64,000 nt of DNA from Powellomyces hirtus (taxonomy: Eukaryota; Chytridiomycota; Chytridiomycetes; Spizellomycetales; Powellomycetaceae): positions 310,001-374,000 of the forward strand of contig JAHLKG010000005.1 in assembly GCA_025526995.1 (NCBI GenBank), read 5' to 3'. Made by a program: the position numbers and the translations under genes. Positions 53,401 to 64,000 of the stretch are shown in pieces (position 1 is the stretch's first letter; every line of letters begins with the position of its first letter). The notes below the pieces were generated by a model. That model worked only from the letters and a program-made list of their open reading frames with translations. It was not told the DNA's origin and did no database searches.

Positions 53401-54359
53401 CTACGATTGAAACCACGAACGCTGTCGTTATCTGCTACGCCGACCTGGGGCTGCCTCGTCTTGCCATCCTATAGCTTGGGACACTTGAAGATGTTGGGGA
53501 GCCATGGCGGCATTAGGGAAATAGGGAAGATTTTCCTAAAAACAAACTTTTGTTAATATATTGTTACTCCTTTTTTTTTTCTTCAACTGCCTGCAGTTTG
53601 CACGGTACCTCTGCCACCAAATCGTAGCGGATCTCCCTGATCGGTTCGCAGGGGTCGAAGGCTCTGACGATGAGGAGGAAGACGAGCAGGCTTCGGCAGA
53701 ATGGCTGGGGTGAGTGGGTCATTCGCTGGGCCGCTAGACAGTTGTAGAAAATGTCGCAGGCTGACGAGATCTCCTCTGCTGTTTTTGTGCTACCATAGAA
53801 ACTTCGAAAGCAAAGATTTCGATGTGCGGGAAGCGTTTGACCCTGTAAGTCATCATTGTGCACTACACCGTTCCGGCTCTTTTTGTCAAATCATACCAAC
53901 ACTTGAGCGTCTCTGTAGGACAATCCGTTTCCAGACAAGCAATCGTCACTCGGTGACTCACTCAGCACGGCAGGGTCGGTGACGCAGTCCATGGAACTGC
54001 CCAGTTCCATCGTAGAAGAAAGTGAAGATGACGCGGCCATTCCGGATCCCCCGACTGACGAAGAGACGATCCCGTCAACAACGAGCGAGATGAAATCGCC
54101 CAATGTCTTTGACATGCACGGTATGACGCAGGCATTGGACCCTGCTCCCGTCACCAGCAACACCGGATGGGCTGATTTCAGCAAAATGGACGCGAGCCCT
54201 CGTGCGGATCAGAGTCCGAGCGACGGAACAGCCGCGGCGGCGGCTCCTCCCCAACCGCCCACACTGGACGTGGAGGCCAAAGACTCGGATGAGGGAACCA
54301 GACGTGCAACCGGGCCGCACGAACTAGAATTCCAAAGTCCTCCCAAAGGTGTATCATAA
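50484..54359 (+). CDS. SAPS-family regulatory subunit of PP6/Sit4 phosphatase
   Basis: Thirteen exons: 50484-50623, 50754-50831, 50896-51082, 51151-51285, 51355-51593, 51652-51768, 51831-52665, 52732-52796, 52855-52967, 53025-53323, 53597-53709, 53799-53844, 53919-54359; 2808 nt, 935 residues. SAPS proteins (yeast Sap155/185, human PPP6R1-3) bind the catalytic subunit Sit4/PP6 and control cell cycle and TOR signalling. Signatures: [114 protein letters not shown]. The acidic C-terminus ends with a [14 protein letters not shown] stretch. The intron 53324-53596 is long (273 bp) and starts with an open frame. The acceptor of exon 3 is set by KYPYLACE. Confidence 0.92.
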
Positions 54360-54571
54360 GAATTTGTATTTGGCGGGAAAAATGGTGGACGATTGATGAG
54401 CTTGAGGGGGGCGCTTGCAGTTGAAAAAGCTTCGCCCTCCCCCCTGTTATTCGGCCCCTTTATTTTTTTTTTTTTTTGTTGTTTGGCAGTTTGGAGCGCT
54501 TAAAGATGATGTTGATTGTAATTTGACGGAAGAGGATAATGCTGTTGTTGTAATCTATAAAACCCCCCCTG

Positions 54572-56817
54572 TCACGTCACTCGCTTGGGCGGCTGTCCTT
54601 TTTCTACGATGGAGCCTACGGCTAGCACGCGCTGGTCGTCTCCGTACTGTCCCAAGAGCTGGATTCCAACCGGAAGCCCATCGGCGTCGTGCCCGAACGG
54701 GATGGCCAGGGCGGGCAGACCGGCTAGCGAAGCCGGCACGGTCATGACGTCGTTGATGCATTCGTTGACGGGGGTTTGGCTCGAGCTGGTCATGTAGTCG
54801 GCCATGCGGGGTGCAGCCGACGTTGCGGAGGGTGTGAGCAGAAGGTCCACTTTGTGCGTGTTTCCTGACCCGGCAGAGGAGCGTGATGGGTCTTGTTGTC
54901 CCGCGCTGGTTGTGTTGCCGGTAGCTGCTGCGTGCAGAGGGTTGGTCATTGCAAAGACATTGTCAAAGTCCCGCTGTACGAGGCGTCGCAGCTTTTGTGC
55001 TTGCTGATAGTAACTCGTGTAAGAACTGATAAAACGTTTGCGAAATGATGAATGTGTTAAAAACAAGGGCTGTGAGCGCGGGCAGTCGAGGCGCGAGAAA
55101 AACCCCCCCACAGAGCGAGGAGAGCGTACTTTGCCTGCAGCACAAACGTTCCGAGCATGATTCGACGCAAGACCTCTGCTCCAAATCCTTCGGTCCTGGA
55201 GGTTGCGTACAACGGAGCCGCCTGATCACGGGGAGCCGAGGACCGGTGGCCTAAGGTGAGCAAAAGGTTTCAGCAAATTGTGAGCGGCAGAGACTGATTG
55301 CAGACTGTATTATCTCACCATATCGAACTCCATCGTACTTTGCCAGATTCGAGGATGCTTCCGCAGGGGCGATCACATAGTAAGCTGGAATCGCCTGTGG
55401 GGTGTGTGGAAGCGACACAGGCACGACTGTGGCGCCCCGCGATGCTAGAAAATCAGCGGCAGCGCTCCACGACTCCAGCACGGCTTCTGACAAGCCTTCG
55501 ACATGGTATTCCTGATGAAAAGAATTTAATTCGTTTGCTTGTGCGAATGATTCGGATAATTCAAGCTAACCTGCGGAACGCCTATCCGCAATCCAGTGAG
55601 ATCCTCCAGCGGGGGAGCAGGCTGTGATTTCAACGCCACTGATGTCGAATCGAGCTCGTCATAGTGTGCCAAGGTATCTGCAAAGCACGAATGGATGGAA
55701 TGCTTAATATCCGCTGGCGGAGCTTCAAGCCGCGTATGGTTCTACCAACGCACCATAGACGAGCTTGACATCCGGGACTCTCCGCGCTAGAATACCCACA
55801 GTGTCTAACGAGCTTGCGTATGACACCAAGCCGGATCTGGAAAGACGCCCGTACGACGGCTTGAAGCCAACTACACCAGTGTAGGCAGCAGGAGTTCGGA
55901 CACTGCCTCCTGTGTCGGACCCCAGTGCTCTACATTTATCATGATACCATCAGATGTGCGAGATTTTGCAGCCGTGGTGTGGCGGACATGAACGTACGCA
56001 AAGCACATGCCGGCGGCGACTGCCGCAGCACTTCCTCCGGAGCTTCCTCCAGCGACTCTCCCGTTTGACTCGTGGTCGGCATCCGGTATAACGGGATTTT
56101 GTGTAGGACCGTGGAAACTATGGATGTTTGCGGACCTGCATGCCGAAATAGTCATTGAAGTGTCGCTTTTCGCGTACCCATGGGTGGAATCATTTACCCC
56201 ATCCCAAACTCGTCCATATTGGTTTTGCCCACAATGATAGCACCCCCGTCCCGCAGAATCTTCACTACCGTCGCATCATTTGGTGATAAGAACCCTAGAG
56301 CAACAATATACTCCCCGTCTTAACACAGGAGATTCGAGCGTTTTTCGAATTGTTGACTTCGCACCTTCTAACATTTTGGATCCACACGTCGTCGGCAGAT
56401 CTCGCGTGCATATGTTGTGTTTGATTGCGATGGGTATCCCGTCCAATGGGCCACGCTGCTTATGCGTCTTCCACCGCTCCTCAGCCTCCGTAGCATTGGC
56501 GCGTAAATCGGTTGTTGACGCAACATTTATCAACGCATTTATATTGCTGTTACGAGCAGAAATGGCGTCCAGACATATTGACAGGAGTTTCGCGGGGCTG
56601 GTTGTTCCGGAGCGTAACCGTGCAACGCTCTAAAGTAGCTAACAGTCATCAGGACGTGGGCGGTGCACACAGCAAACGCTCTGCAAATGACAGTAACCTC
56701 GGCAAGGGATGACTTGCAGTTCAGTTGCGCAGCAGCAGTATGAGTGCGCCGACCAGTCTTTGGTGACGATGCGTATTGGCTATGTACGCCGCTGCGTATC
56801 AGCCGTAGCTTGGGCAT
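54572..56817 (-). CDS. GATA: Mitochondrial glutamyl-tRNA(Gln) amidotransferase subunit A
   Basis: Ten exons: 56817-56698, 56629-56365, 56294-56198, 56135-55998, 55929-55754, 55677-55571, 55511-55319, 55250-55130, 55025-54572 with all phases consistent (nine listed are all I find; 1671 nt, 556 residues). GatA releases ammonia from glutamine to amidate Glu-tRNA(Gln) in mitochondria. Catalytic Lys: [17 protein letters not shown]; cis-Ser in [14 protein letters not shown]; nucleophile Ser in [20 protein letters not shown]. Others: [62 protein letters not shown] and [20 protein letters not shown]. The N-terminus ([20 protein letters not shown]) is presequence-like. The Ser-rich insert [20 protein letters not shown] in the last exon is absent from bacterial GatA. 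Confidence 0.93.
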
Positions 56818-57761
56818 ATTTTTTGATGCTGTCACTTCGGAATCAACAAAGTTCCATCATTTTCAAAACAAGGCTTGTCCTCGATCGCCGTGCATACGTA
56901 AGCAAGACGCCAATACCTCCGGTGCGCACGAGGGAGAGAAGCTTTTTCATCATGGCCTTTCGAAGCTGTCGCTGACTCATCATGAGGCGATGCTTTCCTA
57001 CGGCCCGGGTCAACGCCAGGGATGGCCTCCTCAGGCTCTCTTGGCGCATGACGCCTCACAAACGATACGAGTAGCCCAATTTAGCATCGACTCATGGAAT
57101 CACAAATCCCTGGCGTTTTCTGGTTTTTGTTTCTTGGGAAAAGTGGCGGAAGTGGCGAGGGGGGCGGGCGGACTTACCAAGAATGACGCGCCCCGTGATT
57201 TTCACTTGTCCAGAGATTTGCACGCAAAAGTTTGCAGTTACTAAACGCGGTGCAAACGCGGCGTCACGGATGGCAAGGGGGACACAATGATGTATGGATA
57301 GCAGTGATGTAATGTAACCGTTTTTGGGAGGGGAGCGAGCGCCTTGTGAATGCGGCAGGCGGCTGGCGGGTGGGCGGACGGACACAATGCGGCTGGCTGG
57401 TGCCTTCCCAGTGAGTGAGTGTTGGTTGCACTGCCTTGTTTTACTATTCTTGCTGCGCGCAAAAGGAGACCGCGGGGGGGGAGGGAGTCGTAAGGTTGGG
57501 TTGGACAAGGAAACAGGAAAAGAGAGACCAGTCTGAGTCTTTGAGAGAGGAGAAGCCATCCATCCCATCGCATTCACTCTCGCTGGGCAAACAAAATTTA
57601 TTCCCTCGCGCGCCCCGTTTGGATAAATAGTCCCGAGCCGCTGCTCCATCCCCCTCGCCCGCTCTCTTCCTGTCATCCACTCATTCGTTTAACAACACTC
57701 CGTCTACCTACCCACTACCCCCTTTACTTTTCACACTTCCTTCTCCCCCTCATCTCTAATC
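56818..57761. promoter_or_regulatory. Divergent promoter region of GatA and the GPI protein
   Basis: This 944-bp space contains G-rich tracts (57330-57400, 57470-57490), a possible GATAAATAG site at 57621-57629 and pyrimidine-rich sequence from 57650 to 57760, just before the GPI-protein start. That pattern is typical of strongly expressed fungal genes. The long minus-strand frame inside it is not supported. Confidence 0.45.
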
Positions 57762-58638
57762 ATGTACGTCAAATCTCTCGTCGCTGCGGCCTTTGCCCTC
57801 CTCGTCTCCACCGTCAAGGCCTCCGGTAAGCACGAAACGCTCGACCGTGGGAAGTTGCCCACCTGTCAAAATGGCGAAATCGACTGACATTGTTGTCTCC
57901 CAGGTGTTGTCTTCACCAACCTCGAGGGCTCTAGCCAGACTGCTGGAACCCCCATGGACATCACCTGGTTGTTCCAGCCCAACGAGCAGACTTTCCCCGG
58001 AAACAGCGCTACCGACGTTATTTCGTTCCAGCTTGTTGTAAGCATACCTTTGTCCCTACCCTGAGGCCTATCACCAGCAGGAGCTCATTCTCATTGCGTT
58101 TTTGCTGTTCTAGGATGTCCGCAACGGTCCCACCTTCGGTGTGACCATTGGAACTGGCCCCTTCGCCACCGCTCCCATCGGCGGCAACAAGGCTACTGGT
58201 ATCGTCCCCAGCGTCGTCGACGGAAACGACTACGCTCTTGCCGCCACATGCAACGGAAAGACTGGTGAGTTCTATCCCTCTTTTTGAGTGTTCTGGACCC
58301 TCGTGCTGAATATCGTCTCGTTTGCAGTGTACTCGCCAAAGTTCGCCATTAAGGCCGGTACCGGCGCTCCCGCGACCAGCGGTGCCGCGTCCGCGCCCAC
58401 GGCCACTGCCACCACTGCCGGAGGACCTCCGGCCACTACCCCCGCTTCCAAACCCACCACCCCCGTTGTCGCACCTGGCCCCGTTGCGCCTGCCCCCGTT
58501 GTACCTGCCCCCGCTGGATCCGCTACTTCGTCCGCCGCTGCTGCCGCCACGGAGGCTGCCAAGAACTCTGCCTCCGGCAACCTCCCGGCTTTGGCTGCCC
58601 TTGCTGCCATTCCCATGGCCGCCGTCTTCCTTGCTTAA
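57762..58638 (+). CDS. Secreted GPI-anchored protein of the Ser/Thr-rich wall type
   Basis: Exons 57762-57825, 57904-58037, 58114-58264 and 58328-58638 encode 219 residues. The signal peptide is MYVKSLVAAAFALLVSTVKA. The mature part starts SGVVFTNLEGSSQTAGTPMD and ITWLFQPNEQTFPGN, then VISFQLVDVRNGPTFGVTIG and YALAATCNGKTVYSPKFAIK: a compact immunoglobulin-like beta domain of about 105 residues that resembles the Kre9/Knh1-type or yeast wall-integrity Ser/Thr-rich domain. A linker rich in Ala, Pro, Thr follows, and the end ALAALAAIPMAAVFLA is a GPI signal. Codon use is strongly C-biased (GTC, ACC, AAC, GCC), which with the pyrimidine-rich promoter suggests high expression. The function is probably in the cell wall or coat. 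Confidence 0.85.
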
Positions 58639-59038
58639 GTTGACTCGCTCAAAGATTTTGTGATCACATCAACTTAATACTCCCATCTCATAACCCTCGT
58701 TCCGATTCGTGATCCTTTTGTACCTCCCTCCGTTTATCTACAATACACTTACACTTTTCTGATCCTTATCACTTGCAATGTCGGGCGCTCTTGAAATATC
58801 ACATAATTCTCTGCTTTTTTTTTTTTTGTCGTTGAACATCAGTTTGCGGGTTGTGGCACTTTGGTGGGGCAGGCAGAATTCCGCCGGCTGATATCCGGTA
58901 GATCTCCCCCAGGCTTACCTAAGAATGACGGTGGGGCAAGGCCTACTTGGAGCTCTTTCGTCTTTAGTATTGCTGTCAGTACTCGCCATTTGGATCAGCT
59001 CTGCTCACCTTGGCCCGAACATCAGCAGTCCTAAAGTC
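58639..59038. other. Intergenic spacer between tandem genes
   Basis: This is the 3' UTR of the GPI-protein gene (T run 58818-58828) and the upstream region of the thioesterase. No other signal is seen. Confidence 0.4.
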
Positions 59039-60009
59039 ATGAGCCCCGTTGCGTTAAAAGTCGTCACTGTTCCAGCCATCTCGAAGCACACCGCGACGGT
59101 ATGAAAATACAGTGACCGGCAACGCATCGTCGGTTTTTCGAGTACACCCACTCACACTCCGGCACTGTATTCCTGCTCTGCCATAATGAATTAGGTGTTC
59201 TTCTTGCATGGACTCGGAGATAGCGGACACGGGTGGTACGAGCACTTTGTACAGAGTGACCGTCCGACGTTCTTGTTCTTAGGCTTAACCTTATCGCAGG
59301 GCACCCGTTGCAAAGATGCTACAGCCTCTTCTCCCGCATGTAAAGTTTGTGCTCCCACATGCGCCGGAGAGACCAATTACTATCAACTTTGGTACGAAAA
59401 TGCCGGGATGGTACGATATCCAGGCTCTGGGTCCTGGCGGGAAGGAAGACCCGGAGGGAGTCGCAACCTCCATTTCTCAGGGTGCGTGAACAGCGGTACA
59501 ATAGCTCAAACGGTCGGTGATGTGTAAAAAACCTGATCTTATGCTTCGATTCAGTCTCGCAGCTGATTGAGGATGAGATCAAGGGTGGCATTCCTGCTGA
59601 TCGCATCGTTCTGGGCGGATTTAGTCAAGGCGGCGCTGTGACCAACATCTACAGTTTGGGCGGATCGCACAAGCTCGCTGGATTGGTCGCCTTGTCTTCA
59701 TACGTTCCCCTGACTGAGAAGCATCTGGAGCAGGTACGTTTGAGCTTTGAACGTTTTGGAGAAGCCAACACTATACATGCTTTTCTCGATCAGATCCAAA
59801 ACCCAATCAACAAAGAGACTCCCATGTTCATGGGCCACGGCGATGCAGATCAGGTCGTCGCGCACAAATGGGGAAAGATGAGTTACGACAAGATTGTCGA
59901 GCTGGGCAAGAAGGTGGAACCCTTCAAAACGTACAGGGGAATGGGACATTCCAGTTCACCGGAAGAAATCTCCGATGTCGGAGCTTTCCTGAAAAAGGTT
60001 CTCCCCTGA
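59039..60009 (+). CDS. APT1: Acyl-protein thioesterase 1
   Basis: Exons 59039-59098, 59195-59235, 59300-59481, 59555-59733 and 59794-60009 encode 225 residues, the usual length. The alpha/beta hydrolase removes palmitate from membrane proteins such as Ras and G-alpha. Seen: HTATVFFLHGLGDSGHGWAP, FVLPHAPERPITINFGTKMP, GWYDIQALGPGGKEDPEGV; the nucleophile Ser in RIVLGGFSQGGAVTNIYSL; the Asp in FMGHGDADQVVAHKW; the His in YRGMGHSSSPEEISDVGAFL. The 41-nt exon 2 is fixed by the need for W before APV at its junction (TG|GTACGAG donor). It is convergent with CPSF2, with 109 bp between stops. Confidence 0.95.
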
Positions 60010-60118
60010 CTCATCCAACCGAGCTTGTGAAAGAAACGAAGGACATTTGTAACGAGAAGGAATGTTTTGTTTTATTGTGATTATTTATAATGAATGTATG
60101 CCAAATATGAAACAACTT

Positions 60119-63100
60119 TTACAAAATTGCATGCTGCCCGTACAAGAGCTGGCGCACCCGATAATATACGTCGCCCATCTTTCCCTCCAATGACAACTTC
60201 CCAGGCGCCGCTCTTCGAACAACTACCGATCCACTGTCACTGCCCGCAGCCGCGTTCACGACCAGCACGCCCGACACGAATTCCGTAGAAAACCCTTCAT
60301 TCTGCAAGAGGCGACGGAACTCGGACAGTTTCACGTCGCCGACAAGGATCGGGCGGTGTTGCTTTTGTAACTGTATTGGCACAGTGTCCAGAATTGGAAC
60401 TTGAGCGGCAGGTTGTGATGGTATGAGTGCCGTGGAAGACTCCATATCTTCGTGCACGTCCATTGGAGTTGCTGTTGTGTCGTCTTCCCCATTTGGGAAT
60501 CGGATGATTCCGCTTACGTACGCCAATTCGTATTCGGCCATCTATACCAAAAGAGTATGTTCAAGTTGATGCGAGATTCTGAGCAGGATCCCACAATGTT
60601 CTACCTCGGCCATGTTCAGCGAGCTCACTAACGAGTCTGTCAGCTTGACTTGCCAGATGTTTGTCGCAGCTGAGACATTGATGCATTCGCCAATGTGCGG
60701 GGTATACACTTCACTGGTCATGGATTCAGTGGATAGGCAGTATTCTGCCAGTTCTTGCGTTGCCTCCTCAGAACCGCGGACAAGGATCTATAATTGATTG
60801 ACTTCACGTGTGAGTCATTGAACGCATCACCCAAGACAATCACATCAGATTGCTCCGTACCAGTTTCCGGGGAGCGACTTGCGGCAAAATGTTCTTGATA
60901 GAACGGCCATCGGACCGGCCCTCAAAGTCAATGTATATGACTTTACATCGGATCTTGAGCTCAATGTCGTTGGTGATGTACTTGGAAGGAATTAAATCTT
61001 CCTCGGGTCGGATCTTGTCAACATCCATAGCTTGCGGCTGCGGAACGGTTGGAACGCGTTAGTACCGAATAGATCCTTCAAGTTCAGTACAAAACGATCA
61101 GGGGGAAACTCACCTCCTCAGCCTCCTCCGCGGCTTGTTGCATCGCAAACTGGTATTCTCCTTTCATATAAACCGAGGGATCAATCTGCTCGCCGTAATC
61201 ATCCACCCGTTTGCGCGACTCGTGGACAGGGAACATTCGATACGACTGGCTTTGTTTGAAAAAGCCACCCGTTCGCATTTGGTCCTTGACGTAGATGTCG
61301 TACCCGGAAGCAAGAATATTTGCCACTTCGGCGACCTCTACTTCGTCTTCATCCAAATCGCTTTCCTCGTCTTCCATGAGAGCCCGCTGTTTGGCTAAAG
61401 CTTCTGCTTCTTGTTCACGTCGCTGTTGTTCCCGGGCTAGGAACTCGCTCAACTCTTCACCCTCCAGAGGAATTTTTTGTTTTGCCTGCGTTTGGAAGAG
61501 TCAATAAGTCAAAGTCACTTTGTGGCACTGGTTGCTGCAAGTTTGGGAAACACATACATTCAGCTCAATGTCCAGTTCGAGGTTTACTGCTGGTCTTATT
61601 CCGTCCACAGCTTGAGGGTCAGCACGTGAGTTCCACGCAGAGTACAATGTTCGGGTCATAGACCCTGGCATGCCTCTTTCCGGTAGGATAACAATATTCT
61701 TCTCTACCGCGGCCCACTCTCGGAACATATGATGTGACCAGCCCGTATCGAGACTTGACAAAGAGGCAAGCACTATCTTGGGACCCTTGATCTTTTCCAA
61801 ATCTTTGATTCGGTATAGAGTTCGCAAGAATCTGATAATTTCGATCAGGCAACATGAGCATGAGATGTGATATCATGGCGACACAGACGATGACTTACTT
61901 GAAATCAAACGGAGCTTCTCGTCGTTGCGTAAACGCTTGCGCGACACCATCCCCCATCCATTCCAGCATCGTCTTTGCTAATGACATTGTACGATAACTC
62001 TGATGCGCGAGGAACACTAGTGGAAACTGAAGACGTTGAAACGCCCAGTGTTGCTCCAGGAGATAAGCAAGTTCCAGCACACGAGTCGAGGAATCGACTG
62101 GGATCAGCACGTTGGCTTCCGCATTCAACGCAGCCATGATTGTCTCTGTACTCTAGGCGTTAGCATGCCGATCTGGGTCGTGAATGACATATGGCTCGGA
62201 TTTGGTACAAACCAACAAGGGCAGCATCCCGCGTCTTTCGCAACGGTTGCTCGTTTTTGGCATTATATGCGTCAGTAATAAGCACCGATGGTCGGCCAAG
62301 TGCCTCCGTGGTCATCAATACGGTTCCATTCAGATGTCTTTTATGAACATACTTAGTTAGGCGTTTCCCGACCAACGGGAAAGAGAATGTTTACCTGTCC
62401 TTCTTGTGATTATAATCAACAGCGTAAACGACTTCATCTGTGTCCTTTTTGACTTTCCAAATTGTGCCTCCAACGGTATGCCCCGCCGCATATGCGGTTA
62501 TTGTTATCCCTTTGCACTTTCCTAAGCCCGGAAGTTAGTTTTTTTCGGCAGCTTAAGGTCACCAGACTCACGGGAAAAGATAAAGAAACCTAAAACGCAC
62601 CCGATAGTGAAAACGGTTGTGAATACCGCAGGGTGACCATCTTGTCAAAAGCTGCATCCACATGATCTAATGTGAACGTTGAAAAGTCTTCGACATCCGC
62701 TCGGGACTGGTACGCATCGTACATGCAAATCTGGCCCATATCATGAATAGGAAAGGTAGCATATGCGGCACAGTTTAGGCCAAGATGGCCCAAGGCGTAG
62801 GGGTATGCGCCGATATGCTCAATATCTGCATGGCTCAACAGCACGGCATCCACTTGTTTCGCTATTCTATTGGAGAGGACAATGAGAAATGGGGATACAT
62901 GAGGAGCTCAAATCGTAGTATGGGTGGTCATGGTGTATGTTGTCAATCTTATTTATTCATGACGTTAAAGCAGGCAAGGCTCACAAAACTCAGACAAATG
63001 ACAGCGATTCATCGCTGTGTTCGTGACACCATCAAGTGCGAAGTGACTTTGGAACTCGATATTGTTTCTGGGCCTACAGATTGCGACCACCTTAAACAAT

Positions 63101-63355
63101 CTGACCGCTATGCTCAACAAGGTCCCCAAGTCACATACATCTAAGCAAGTCTACCACTGCTTCTTTGGCTACGGTCTCCAGAGCTGATTTTCGCAACGGT
63201 GCCTACCTTTTCAGCTGTTTCAGATCCTCAGGATCAAACTTGTCGGTCCATCCACAGTCAAGGAGGATCTTGGCCTCGTCAACTTCCAGCAAGTAACACA
63301 GCGGATCCTCGTTATGTGCTCCAGAAAGGGCGGTGAACTTGATGTAAGCGGTCAT
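60119..63355 (-). CDS. CFT2: Cleavage and polyadenylation factor subunit CPSF2/CFT2 (CPSF100)
   Basis: Ten exons: 63355-63207, 62866-62601, 62521-62395, 62337-62217, 62143-61899, 61831-61558, 61485-61114, 61037-60861, 60787-60605, 60541-60119; 2337 nt, 778 residues. CPSF100 is the inactive metallo-beta-lactamase partner of the CPSF73 endonuclease in mRNA 3'-end processing. Seen: [55 protein letters not shown] (zinc ligands degenerate, as in CPSF100), [19 protein letters not shown], the beta-CASP segment [34 protein letters not shown] and [17 protein letters not shown], and the C-terminal CTD with [20 protein letters not shown]. Intron 1 is 340 bp, over four times the local average. It is divergent from the RFC gene (260 bp). 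Confidence 0.95.
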
Positions 63356-63615
63356 GGCCGATAAACCTGGCTTCCTCGTTCGCTGGGTGATGATAAGCGG
63401 TGAGCAGTCCACTGAGAGGTGCTACTGACTGTCTGCTATTTGGTTGCGTAGCCTGCCCTGTCTTTCCATTCAGCAGAATCGTCTTGACGGAATTCCGAAT
63501 TGACAACTTGATCCCAGACATAGGCTACCCATCGCGTCAGGACTTGTCCGACAACCACTATTATTATTTCAAGATCAACCAAAAAATTGCCCATACGGAA
63601 TTCGACCAAGACCTG

Positions 63616-64000
63616 ATGGCATCGTCGGCAAACTCATCAAGCTCCGTGCTGGCACAGGACCCGAATGAATATGAGCTTCCTTGGTACTTAAAGGCCGATT
63701 GAAAAAAAGGAGGGCAGGAGAAGCTAACGAGCGTTTTCATAGGGTCGAAAAGTATCGACCAAAGGTCTTGAAAGATGTTGTGGGGAACGAAGAAACGGTG
63801 ACGAGATTACAGGTCATTGGTCAAGAGGGCAACATGCCAAATATTATCATATCGGTATGAGTGATTGACGACCTGAATTCATGGTATCGGAATTAAACCT
63901 CATGTCCACTAAGGGTGCCCCAGGTATCGGCAAAACAACCTCGATTCTGTGTCTGGCGAACGAGATGTTGGGTTCTCTGCAAAAGGAAGCTGTCTTGGAA
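63616..64000 (+). CDS. RFC4: Replication factor C subunit, human RFC2/yeast Rfc4 type, 5' part
   Basis: The gene is cut by the window end. Exons 63616-63683, 63743-63854 and 63914 onward give about 89 residues. RFC loads the PCNA sliding clamp at primer ends. The N-terminal motif [20 protein letters not shown] crosses intron 1, which removes the alternative reading PWYLKAD-stop. The Walker A loop is [20 protein letters not shown], the Gly-Ile-Gly version typical of yeast Rfc4/human RFC2. A Ser-rich N-terminal extension ([20 protein letters not shown]) precedes the core. The start ATG is 260 bp from that of CPSF2 on the other strand. Confidence 0.93.

Noticed and set aside
57092..57676. Minus-strand frame of 194 codons in the GatA/GPI-protein promoter
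   Set aside because: It is Arg/Pro/Ser-rich, lies over G-rich promoter sequence, and has no motif or splice support.
62785..63144. Plus-strand frame of 119 codons inside CPSF2 intron 1 and exon 2
   Set aside because: It lacks an ATG start in good context, runs antisense to a conserved exon and has no motif.
1..64000. CRISPR arrays, bacterial operons, rRNA genes and transposase or reverse transcriptase genes
   Set aside because: None was found. Gene structure is eukaryotic, and the repeats present lack coding or terminal features of mobile elements.

Overview
The window reads as nuclear DNA of a fungus. About 25 genes are closely packed on both strands, nearly all with short GT-AG introns (mostly 58-80 bp, range 49-340 bp). 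They include fungal families: MET30/sconB-like F-box/WD40, Bem1-type PX-PB1, DFG5/DCW1 GH76, SAPS, Nup53 and an AreA-type GATA_AreA (DUF1752) motif. A spliced alpha-tubulin N-acetyltransferase (37460-39232) points to an organism with a cilium or flagellum, so a zoosporic (chytrid-like) fungus is the best guess. Short TTAGGG/CCCTAA runs occur at three interior places. This placement is inference; no rRNA or other phylogenetic marker is present.

Left part (1-14 kb): the C-terminal end of a GATA_AreA protein, a tRNA-Ser(AGA), two blocks of degenerate tandem repeats (2.1-2.9 and 3.4-3.7 kb), a small gene with an apparent frameshift, an AIF-type FAD oxidoreductase, an 11-exon AKR7-type aldo-keto reductase and TYW3. 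Then come 170-bp direct repeats, a Bem1-like PX-PB1 gene with two lesions, and an isoprenylcysteine methyltransferase-like gene with a 1-nt frameshift.

Middle (14-44.7 kb): NUP53, cytochrome c heme lyase, GH76 mannosidase, a Kelch-type membrane protein, a HELLS/Lsh-type SNF2 ATPase, and a GRDP (DUF1399) protein. A 3-kb poorly conserved interval (28.1-31.1 kb) holds a small mitochondrial-type protein, a doubtful membrane protein and a multiply frameshifted gene relic. After it come a membrane-anchored methyltransferase, an SDR, an orphan protein, a BTB protein, ATAT, OMA1, a MET30-like F-box protein and an unknown nuclear-type protein.

Right part (45-64 kb): a homeodomain protein, mitochondrial NAD(P)-malic enzyme, a SAPS-family PP6/Sit4 phosphatase subunit, mitochondrial GatA amidase, a GPI-anchored secreted protein, acyl-protein thioesterase, CPSF2/CFT2 and the 5' part of a replication factor C subunit (human RFC2/yeast Rfc4 type). 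These genes are long, intact and housekeeping.

No operons, CRISPR arrays or autonomous mobile elements were found. The genes do not form one pathway; several serve mitochondria (CYC3, OMA1, malic enzyme, GatA, the 29767 protein) or the cell surface (GH76, Kelch, GPI protein). The most unusual feature is the clustering of broken genes and repeats in the left 14 kb and at 28-31 kb, while about 40 kb of coding sequence elsewhere joins without a frame error. That makes poor sequence quality an unlikely general explanation. All exon joins were made by eye from splice signals, frame and family motifs.
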